Part shown: in pieces, positions 1 through 4,768 of the stretch
How positions within the stretch are numbered: the stretch's first letter is position 1
How the letters are laid out: each line of letters starts with the position of its first letter
NCBI GenBank assembly: GCA_027074255.1
Contig: JALTDI010000258.1
Coordinates: 1 to 5,662, forward strand
Length of the DNA stretch: 5,662 nucleotides
Reading direction: 5' to 3'
Source of the DNA: Desulfurellales bacterium
Lineage (GTDB): Bacteria; Campylobacterota_A; Desulfurellia; Desulfurellales; Hippeaceae
Translations under genes and position numbers: made by a program
The notes under the pieces: model-generated
The model's database searches: none
Seen by the model: the letters and a program-made list of their open reading frames with translations, nothing else
What the model was told of the DNA's origin: nothing

Positions 1-185
1 ATATGTTCGGCAGCGATTCTGACGGTGCAACAGCATGGGTAAATCACGGATTTTTGATACATACGGCGCCTGATTTAACAGTTTTAGAACAGGAATATCC
101 ATCAGCGGCCGGGCATTTGGACCTTGACTATGTCAACCAAATGGAGGGTTTGTGCAGGGTTCAGGCTTCAAATTTCTTAAAATAG
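1..185 (+). CDS. C-terminal fragment of an unidentified protein
   Basis: The reading frame is open from the left edge and ends at a TAG stop at 183-185, so only about the last 60 residues are visible. The ATG at position 3 lies at the very edge, has no visible ribosome binding site and is probably internal. The tail is soluble in character, with no membrane segment. It contains an NHGFLIHTAPDLTVLEQEYP stretch followed by an acidic, probably helical end (HLDLDYVNQMEG) and a final ASNFLK. The length and balanced composition, with an intrinsic terminator 26 bp past the stop, argue for a real gene. I do not recognise the family. The HTAPD and LDLDYV pieces faintly recall the C-termini of zinc exopeptidases, but I cannot see metal ligands in a convincing arrangement and do not assign that function. 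Confidence 0.7.
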   Translation, partial: MFGSDSDGATAWVNHGFLIHTAPDLTVLEQEYPSAAGHLDLDYVNQMEGLCRVQASNFLK

Positions 186-211
186 TATTTTGAGAGATTT
201 TCGATAAACTT

Positions 212-239
212 GGCGGTCTTTTTTAAGGCCGCCTTTTTT
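212..239 (+). terminator. Rho-independent terminator after the first gene
   Basis: A 9-bp stem is formed by 212-220 (GGCGGTCTT) and 225-233 (AAGGCCGCC), with one G-T wobble and a TTTT loop. Six T residues follow at 234-239. GC-rich stem plus U-tract is the classic intrinsic terminator. It lies 26 bp after the TAG of the upstream gene, so it should separate that transcript from the gene starting at 320. Confidence 0.9.
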
Positions 240-261
240 GTTTGGAAAACCCAATTTTAGA

Positions 262-290
262 TGGACACAAATAGTGTTTTTTAGTAGTAT
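262..290 (+). promoter_or_regulatory. Tentative sigma70-type promoter for the DUF2914-like gene
   Basis: TGGACA at 262-267 matches five of six bases of the -35 consensus and is followed, after 17 bp, by TAGTAT at 285-290 (four of six). An alternative -10, TATGAT at 288-293, is a better match but leaves a 20-bp spacer. The site sits between the terminator at 212-239 and the GTG at 320, where a promoter is expected. AT-rich DNA gives such matches easily, so this is only a candidate. Confidence 0.35.
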
Positions 291-319
291 GATTAAAAAG
301 TTTTTAGGGGGTGTAATCC

Positions 320-685
320 GTGAAGATTTTTATGGTTATTATCTTTTCCGTTTTTATATCGGCGGATGTGTTTGGAATGAACATAAAATCCATTCAATGC
401 GGAAGCGGCGTTAAAAATAGGCAAGTTGTCAAAAGAAGCGCTATATTCAAAGTCGGAGATACTGTCTGCTGCCTAAGCGATGTTAGGAATATAAAGAAAA
501 ATACATATATAATTCACAGATGGGTTTTTGATAGCGGTCATTTGGATATTAAACTAAAAGTTAAACCCTATGCCCGTTTTAGGACATGGTCTTGTAAAAA
601 AATCAGAAGCGCCGGTGTTTGGAAATTGGAGATTATAGATAGCAGTAATAAGCTGTTAAAAGAGAAGATATTTGTTGTTAAATAA
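320..685 (+). CDS. Exported DUF2914-like protein, function unknown
   Basis: This 121-residue protein starts with GTG at 320, preceded by AGGGGG at 306-311 with an 8-nt spacer. Residues 1-19 look like a Sec signal peptide: one Lys, a hydrophobic core (FMVIIFSVFIS), then VFG as a possible signal peptidase I site. A periplasmic or extracellular location is therefore inferred. The mature part fits the DUF2914 pattern as I know it: HRW at 66-68, an aromatic/Arg-Thr-Trp-Ser-x-Lys block (RTWSCKK, 88-94) and a closing GVWKLEIID (99-107) followed by a short beta-strand FVV. This suggests a small beta-sandwich binding domain. Cysteines at 27, 50, 51 and 92 could form disulfides outside the cytoplasm. 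In other proteins the domain often sits behind membrane or regulatory segments; here it stands almost alone. The terminator upstream and a 178-bp gap downstream indicate its own transcript. The molecular role is unknown. Confidence 0.8.
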   Translation: MKIFMVIIFSVFISADVFGMNIKSIQCGSGVKNRQVVKRSAIFKVGDTVCCLSDVRNIKKNTYIIHRWVFDSGHLDIKLKVKPYARFRTWSCKKIRSAGVWKLEIIDSSNKLLKEKIFVVK

Positions 686-729
686 GGTTTATGTTTTTTT
701 GTACGTTATTATAGTATGTGGGAATATTT

Positions 730-802
730 AAATTTAACTATATTGTTCATAAGACGTGCTTACCAGGATTCGGTTATAGATGCTATGATAAAAGTTAAAT
801 TT
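730..802. repeat. AT-rich inverted repeat upstream of leuC
   Basis: The left arm at 730-739 (AAATTTAACT) is perfectly complementary to the right arm at 793-802 (AGTTAAATTT), with a 53-bp spacer and arm starts 63 bp apart. The tentative leuC promoter lies in the spacer, and the right arm falls about where transcription would begin. It could be a pair of operator half-sites or a weak long-range RNA stem. The arms are all A/T except one C or G, so chance is a serious alternative. Confidence 0.35.
760..789 (+). promoter_or_regulatory. Tentative promoter of the leuC-leuD-leuB cluster
   Basis: TTACCA at 760-765 (four of six to -35) and TATGAT at 784-789 (five of six to -10) are separated by 18 bp, in the 178-bp gap before leuC. 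A start near 796 would give a leader of about 70 nt. A second possible -10, TATAGT at 710-715, has no convincing -35. I found no T-box specifier or TGGNACC-type antiterminator motif, and no terminator hairpin in the gap, so leucine control by these mechanisms is not supported. Confidence 0.35.
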
Positions 803-863
803 GTCTAAGCATTTATTTGCCGTGATTGTTATTTTTATGTTGTTTAAGGGGGGTTGAAAGTTT

Positions 864-2135
864 ATGGGGATGACTATTTCTCAAAAAATCATAGCGGATA
901 AGAGCGGAAAAGCCAGCGTAAAACCGGGAGAAATTGTTCTTGCGGATATTGATTTGGCTTTTGCGAATGATATTACGGCTCCTATTTCAATTGATTTTGT
1001 AAAAAAACTCGATGCGGATGTGTTTGACAAAAGTAAGATAGCTTTGATTCCTGACCATTTTACTCCGAATAAGGATATAAATTCGGCAAATCAATGTAAA
1101 ATCATGAGGGATTTTGTTAAATCCTCCGATTTGCCTAATTATTGGGAGACGGGCGAGGTGGGTATTGAGCATGCACTTCTTCCTGAACAGGGTTATATAA
1201 AACCAGGTATGCTGATTGTGGGTGCAGATTCTCATACATGTACACACGGAGCATTGGGTGCTTTTTCGACCGGAATGGGCTCTACGGATGTCGGCTTTGC
1301 TTTTGCAACGGGTAAATCTTGGCTCAGGGTCCCCGAAGCCATAAAATTTGTCTATAAAGGGAAAAGAAACAAATGGGTAGGCGGTAAGGACTTAATTCTA
1401 TACACCATAGGCAAAATCGGCGTGGCAGGCGCCTTATACAAGTCTATGGAGTTTTCGGGTGATACGATAAGAGAACTGCCTATGGAAGACAGACTTACTA
1501 TGTGTAATATGGCTGTTGAGGCCGGCGCTAAAAACGGCATTATTGAGCCGGATGATGTGACGTCTGTGTATTTGGAGGAAAGGGGCGTTACAAAAAAAGA
1601 TTATACGGTATATAAAAGCGATGAAGATGCCGTATACTCGAATGTTGAGGATATTGATGCAGCAAACATAGAGCCGCAGATAGCCATGCCTCATTTGCCT
1701 GAGAACGTGTGTGGTATAAGCGATATAAAGGACGACATAAAAATAGATCAGGCTTTCATAGGTTCCTGTACAAACGGACGTATAAGTGATTTAAGAGAAG
1801 CTGCAAAGGTGCTTAAAAACAACAAAGCTGCAAAATATGTGAGACTTATAATTATTCCTGCGACGGTTGATATATATAAACAGGCATTAAAAGAGGGCTT
1901 GTTTGATATATTTTTGGAGGCGGGGGCGGTTATTTCCACACCTACATGCGGTCCGTGTCTTGGCGGCTACATGGGTATTCTTGCGGACGATGAGGTTGCA
2001 ATTTCCACGTCAAATAGGAATTTTGTCGGTAGAATGGGTTCAAAGAAATCTTTTATATATCTTTCTTCTCCTGCTGTGGCTGCTGCAAGTGCTGTTGCGG
2101 GGAAGATTATCTCTCCCGATGAGGTGATAAAATGA
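864..2135 (+). CDS. leuC: 3-isopropylmalate dehydratase, large subunit
   Basis: LeuC is the [4Fe-4S] large subunit of cytoplasmic isopropylmalate isomerase. With LeuD it converts 2-isopropylmalate to 3-isopropylmalate via a dehydrated intermediate, the second committed step of leucine synthesis. The 423-residue length and the MGMTISQKI start fit the shorter bacterial/archaeal LeuC type rather than the roughly 466-residue proteobacterial type. Cluster ligands are visible as GSCTNGR (Cys302) and CGPCLGG (Cys362 and Cys365). DSHTCTHGALG near residues 121-131 is the conserved substrate and active-site loop of the aconitase superfamily. The ATG at 864 is preceded by an AGGGGGG tract at 847-853 with a 10-nt spacer; the in-frame ATG at 870 is a less well spaced alternative. 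The stop overlaps the leuD start as ATGA, so the subunits are translationally coupled. Homoaconitase and other family members share this architecture, but the leuD and leuB neighbours support the leucine role. Confidence 0.96.
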   Translation: MGMTISQKIIADKSGKASVKPGEIVLADIDLAFANDITAPISIDFVKKLDADVFDKSKIALIPDHFTPNKDINSANQCKIMRDFVKSSDLPNYWETGEVGIEHALLPEQGYIKPGMLIVGADSHTCTHGALGAFSTGMGSTDVGFAFATGKSWLRVPEAIKFVYKGKRNKWVGGKDLILYTIGKIGVAGALYKSMEFSGDTIRELPMEDRLTMCNMAVEAGAKNGIIEPDDVTSVYLEERGVTKKDYTVYKSDEDAVYSNVEDIDAANIEPQIAMPHLPENVCGISDIKDDIKIDQAFIGSCTNGRISDLREAAKVLKNNKAAKYVRLIIIPATVDIYKQALKEGLFDIFLEAGAVISTPTCGPCLGGYMGILADDEVAISTSNRNFVGRMGSKKSFIYLSSPAVAAASAVAGKIISPDEVIK

Positions 2136-2626
2136 AGTTTAAAGGAAAGGGCTGGGTGTATGGGGATAATGTAGATACGGATGTTATAATACCTGCGAGG
2201 TACTTAAATACATCGGATGAGAAAGAGCTTGCGAAACATTGCATGGAAGATATAGACGAAAATTTTATAAAAAAGATAAAAAAGGGAGATATAATTGTTG
2301 CCAAAGATAATTTCGGCAGCGGCTCAAGTCGAGAACACGCACCCATTGCGATTAAGGCAAGCGGTATATCTTGTGTTATAGCCAAAAGCTTTGCCAGAAT
2401 TTTTTATAGGAATTCTTTTAATATGGGGCTGCCCATATTTGAAAGCGCTGAGGCGGCCGATGGTATCAAAGACGGTGATGAAATAGAGGTTGATGCCGAT
2501 AGCGGGGAGATTAGGAATTTGACTGCTGGTGAGGTTTATATTGCAACACCGATACCGGATTTTATGCAAGCGCTAATTGAATCCGGAGGACTGTTCGGAT
2601 ATGCAAAAAAAATATTAAATAAGTAG
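2132..2626 (+). CDS. leuD: 3-isopropylmalate dehydratase, small subunit
   Basis: LeuD is the 164-residue swivel-domain subunit that pairs with LeuC to complete the isomerase active site. Diagnostic features are GDNVDTDVIIPARYL at residues 11-25 and the GSGSSREHAP loop at 62-71, whose Ser/Arg residues contact substrate, followed by AKSFARIFYRNSFNMGLP. The length fits the short stand-alone small subunit found with the shorter LeuC type. Its ATG lies inside the leuC stop (ATGA), with GAGGTGA at 2121-2127 as ribosome binding site inside leuC. The specificity loop reads YLNT (24-27), the form I recall as common in bacterial LeuD of this type. It resembles the YLRT of archaeal homoaconitase more than the YLVY-like loop of methanogen LeuD, so substrate breadth cannot be decided from sequence alone. 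The leuB neighbour points to leucine. Confidence 0.95.
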   Translation: MKFKGKGWVYGDNVDTDVIIPARYLNTSDEKELAKHCMEDIDENFIKKIKKGDIIVAKDNFGSGSSREHAPIAIKASGISCVIAKSFARIFYRNSFNMGLPIFESAEAADGIKDGDEIEVDADSGEIRNLTAGEVYIATPIPDFMQALIESGGLFGYAKKILNK

Positions 2627-2630
2627 TTTT

Positions 2631-2635
2631 GGAGG
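2631..2635 (+). promoter_or_regulatory. Ribosome binding site fixing the leuB start
   Basis: GGAGG at 2631-2635 lies 5 nt before the ATG at 2641. It favours that ATG over the in-frame TTG at 2629, which overlaps the site itself and would add four residues not expected in LeuB. Confidence 0.85.
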
Positions 2636-2640
2636 TTGAA

Positions 2641-3723
2641 ATGAACCATTTTAAAATAGCCGTAATGGAAGGCGACGGTATAGGCCCTGAGATAGTTGCA
2701 GAAGGTTTAAAGATTTTGGATGAGATATCAATAAAATTCAACCACAAATTCGATTATGAAAAGGTTTATGTAGGCGGATGCGCCATAGATAGATTCGGCG
2801 AGCCTCTGCCTAAATCTGAGGTAGATAAGATATTAAAATGTGACGCTCTGTTTTTCGGTTCGGTAGGAGGCCCTAAATGGGACAATCTTCCTCAGGAAAA
2901 AAAGCCGGAGACAGGACTTCTCGGTATTAGGAAGGCACTGGGAGCATTTGCCAATTTAAGACCTGCCAAGGTTTTTGACGAGCTTATCGATGCAAGCACT
3001 CTAAAGCCTGATGTAATTAGAGGAATAGATATCCTTGTTGTTAGAGAGCTTACAGGCGGTATATATTTTGGCCAGCCCAAGGGTATTTTCGAAGAGGGCG
3101 GAGAAAAAAAAGGTCTGAACACGATGGTTTATTATGAGCATGAGGTTGAGAGGATAGTGAGACTTGCTTTTAACCTGGCAAAGCAGAGGAATAATAAAGT
3201 TACGAGTGTGGATAAGGCCAACGTGCTGGATGTATCTCAATTTTGGAGGGATATTGTTAATAATGTGGCAAAGGATTTTCCGGGTGTGGAGTATAACCAT
3301 CTTCTTGTAGATAACACTGCCATGCAGCTTGTGAGAAATCCGAGGCAGTTTGATGTTATCGTAACGGGTAATATTTTCGGTGATATTTTATCGGATGAGG
3401 CAAGTATGCTGACCGGTTCTATCGGTATGCTGGCATCTGCATCCGTAGGCGGCGATGTAGGAATGTTTGAACCTATTCACGGTTCTGCTCCTGATATTGT
3501 GGGGCTTGGCATAGCAAACCCTATAGCTCAGATTGAGTCTGCTGCTATGATGCTTAAATACGGATTGAAGTTAGACACAGAGGCAGAAGCAATCGAAAAG
3601 GCTGTTGATTTGGTATTAAAGATGGGGTATAGGACTCCCGATATCATGAGTGAGGGTAAGAAAAATGTCAATACATCCCAAATGGGAGATTTGATAGCAA
3701 AAGCCATAGGTGATGTTATATGA
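2641..3723 (+). CDS. leuB: 3-isopropylmalate dehydrogenase
   Basis: LeuB oxidises and decarboxylates 3-isopropylmalate to 2-ketoisocaproate using NAD+ and a divalent metal, in the cytoplasm as a homodimer. The 360-residue product begins MNHFKIAVMEGDGIGPEIV, the standard N-terminus. Further markers in order are GSVGGPKWDNL, NLRPAKVF (substrate arginine), VRELTGGIYFG (Arg and catalytic Tyr), VDKANVLD (catalytic Lys), VDNTAMQLV and GDILSDEASML (metal-binding Asp residues), and EPIHGSAPDIVGLGIANP. The Asp of APDI is the residue that selects NAD over NADP in this family. The ELTGGIYFG block is typical of isopropylmalate rather than isocitrate or homoisocitrate enzymes. The start is 14 bp after the leuD stop, and the TGA overlaps the next gene's start as ATGA. 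Near the C-terminus the DNA for AIEKAVDL is an exact copy of a stretch in the downstream gene. Confidence 0.96.
   Translation: MNHFKIAVMEGDGIGPEIVAEGLKILDEISIKFNHKFDYEKVYVGGCAIDRFGEPLPKSEVDKILKCDALFFGSVGGPKWDNLPQEKKPETGLLGIRKALGAFANLRPAKVFDELIDASTLKPDVIRGIDILVVRELTGGIYFGQPKGIFEEGGEKKGLNTMVYYEHEVERIVRLAFNLAKQRNNKVTSVDKANVLDVSQFWRDIVNNVAKDFPGVEYNHLLVDNTAMQLVRNPRQFDVIVTGNIFGDILSDEASMLTGSIGMLASASVGGDVGMFEPIHGSAPDIVGLGIANPIAQIESAAMMLKYGLKLDTEAEAIEKAVDLVLKMGYRTPDIMSEGKKNVNTSQMGDLIAKAIGDVI
3589..3612 (+). repeat. 24-bp direct repeat, copy 1 (in leuB)
   Basis: This 24-bp stretch, beginning GCAATCGAAAAGG and ending GTTGATTTG, is identical to 3762-3785. It encodes AIEKAVDL in leuB, starting at residue 317 counted from the ATG at 2641. 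The identity ends at the adjoining base on both sides. Confidence 0.95.
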
Positions 3724-4193
3724 ATATAGGCATTATCTCAGATTCACATGATAACATACCCGCAATCGAAAAGGCTGTTGATTTGTTTAACGATAGGGGT
3801 GTTGATTTTGTAATACATCTTGGTGATATCGTATCGCCGTTTTGTTTTGATGTTTTTGATAGACTGAATATGGATTTTATAGGTGTATTTGGAAATAATG
3901 ACGGTGAATGGCTCTATTTGGAGGAGAAAGCGAGAAATAGACTGTTTAAACCTCCGCATGAAATGGAACTCGGCGGTAAAAACTTTGTTTTGATGCATGA
4001 GCCCTTCGGTATTGACAAGCTTGCCAATGAATACGATTATTGTTTATACGGGCATATACATATAATAGACATTAGAAAAACAAAAAGGGGGCATATAATA
4101 AACCCCGGAGAGTTATGCGGATATCTAACGGGCAAAAAAACACTGACGATACTGGATACAAGCAAGAACGAGGTGGAGTTAATCTCTGTTTAG
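3720..4193 (+). CDS. YfcE/MJ0936-type metallophosphoesterase
   Basis: This 157-residue calcineurin-like phosphoesterase is predicted to bind two divalent metals and hydrolyse phosphodiesters; the natural substrate of this subfamily is generally unclear. Metal ligands appear in family order: DSH at 8-10, GD at 35-36, GNND at 58-61 (Asn59), MHE with His93, and GHIH at 111-114. The closing INPGELCGYLTG block (127-138) and short length match the YfcE/MJ0936 group, not the larger 5'-nucleotidase or Mre11 proteins. There is no signal peptide, so it should be cytoplasmic. The ATG overlaps the leuB TGA as ATGA, with a modest AGGTGA at 3708-3713 upstream, so translation is probably coupled to leuB. 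No biochemical link to leucine synthesis is evident; operon membership may be historical. The 24 bp encoding AIEKAVDL at residues 15-22 repeats a leuB sequence exactly. Confidence 0.92.
   Translation: MNIGIISDSHDNIPAIEKAVDLFNDRGVDFVIHLGDIVSPFCFDVFDRLNMDFIGVFGNNDGEWLYLEEKARNRLFKPPHEMELGGKNFVLMHEPFGIDKLANEYDYCLYGHIHIIDIRKTKRGHIINPGELCGYLTGKKTLTILDTSKNEVELISV
3762..3785 (+). repeat. 24-bp direct repeat, copy 2 (in phosphodiesterase gene)
   Basis: This is an exact copy of 3589-3612, offset by 173 bp and in the same reading frame relative to its gene. It encodes AIEKAVDL at residues 15-22, the first helix after the metal-binding DSHDN motif. Confidence 0.95.
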
Positions 4194-4768
4194 ATTTTAA
4201 GAGTGTAGTATTTGAGAATAGCTACGACGAGGCGCCTTTGCGCCTTCCTCTTCCTCAGTTTGCTTTCTGCGGAAGGAGTAATGTAGGTAAATCGTCTTTA
4301 ATAAACGCTTTTCTTTCAAGGAAAATAGCTTTTGTTAGTAAAAACCCCGGAAAAACAGTTCTCATTAATACTTTTATAGTCAACGGCAGTTTTTATGTCG
4401 TTGATTTGCCGGGTTATGGGTATGCCAAACGTTCAAAGGTTATGCGTAAAAAATGGCAGAAATCGATTGAAGAGTATTTAAGCTTATCCAATATGCTTTT
4501 TCATGTATTTGTTTTGATAGATTCCAGACACCTGCCGCTTGACAGTGATATGCAGTTTATCAATTGGCTAAAATTTTATAATAAACGGTTTAGCGTCATA
4601 TTTACAAAAACGGATAAGGCAAAGCAAAAGGTGATAGCCGAAAATGTCAGATATATAAAAGAGAATTTCGGAGATTTCAGCTACTTTTTAACCTCATCGG
4701 TTAAAAAAAAGGGTATGGAAAAACTCTGTGCTTTTATTTTGGATAATTTAGAGAATATATCTGCTTAA
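4115..4768 (+). CDS. engB: Ribosome-assembly GTPase EngB (YsxC/YihA)
   Basis: EngB is a TRAFAC-class GTPase needed for late assembly of the 50S ribosomal subunit. All G motifs are present (numbering from the ATG at 4115): G1 GRSNVGKS at 53-60, G2 in NPGKT at 77-81, G3 DLPG at 97-100 followed by YGYAK, G4 TKTD at 164-167, and G5 TSSVKKKG at 193-200. The 217-residue length is slightly long for the family because homology should begin around residue 26 (LDFKSVVFE). The 25 extra residues come from DNA that also encodes the end of the phosphodiesterase gene in another frame. No ATG, GTG or TTG lies between 4118 and 4237 in this frame, so 4115 is the nearest standard start. It has GGAG at 4107-4110, 4 nt upstream, and overlaps the previous gene by 79 bp. 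A non-standard start near 4184 is possible. The 3' end overlaps hslU by 21 bp. Confidence 0.93.
   Translation: MRISNGQKNTDDTGYKQERGGVNLCLDFKSVVFENSYDEAPLRLPLPQFAFCGRSNVGKSSLINAFLSRKIAFVSKNPGKTVLINTFIVNGSFYVVDLPGYGYAKRSKVMRKKWQKSIEEYLSLSNMLFHVFVLIDSRHLPLDSDMQFINWLKFYNKRFSVIFTKTDKAKQKVIAENVRYIKENFGDFSYFLTSSVKKKGMEKLCAFILDNLENISA
4170..4178 (+). promoter_or_regulatory. Shine-Dalgarno-like site inside the engB frame
   Basis: GAGGTGGAG at 4170-4178 is the best ribosome-binding sequence in this region and lies just before the end of the phosphodiesterase gene, where a normally spaced engB start would fall. The codons 6-12 nt downstream in the engB frame are CTC (4184), TGT (4187) and TTA (4190), none a standard start. 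The match may be incidental, since it encodes NEVE of the upstream protein. Confidence 0.4.

Noticed and set aside
294..306. A/T palindrome TAAAAA-G-TTTTTA before the GTG at 320
   Set aside because: It is made only of A/T pairs with a 1-base centre, so it cannot form a stable RNA hairpin and is expected by chance in such AT-rich DNA.
686..863. T-box riboswitch or terminator-type attenuator before leuC
   Set aside because: There is no TGGNACC-type antiterminator sequence, no GC-rich terminator hairpin with a U-tract and no run of leucine codons beyond a pair in a tiny frame.
987..1694. Several minus-strand open frames opposite leuC
   Set aside because: All lie opposite strongly conserved leuC coding sequence and have no family resemblance; they are shadows.
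1903..2127. 74-residue plus-strand frame inside leuC
   Set aside because: It overlaps the leuC segment carrying cluster ligands Cys362 and Cys365 in another frame, and it shows no recognisable domain.
2629..2640. TTG start for leuB adding MEVE
   Set aside because: The TTG overlaps the GGAGG ribosome binding site that serves the ATG at 2641, and LeuB proteins normally begin just before the KIAV strand.
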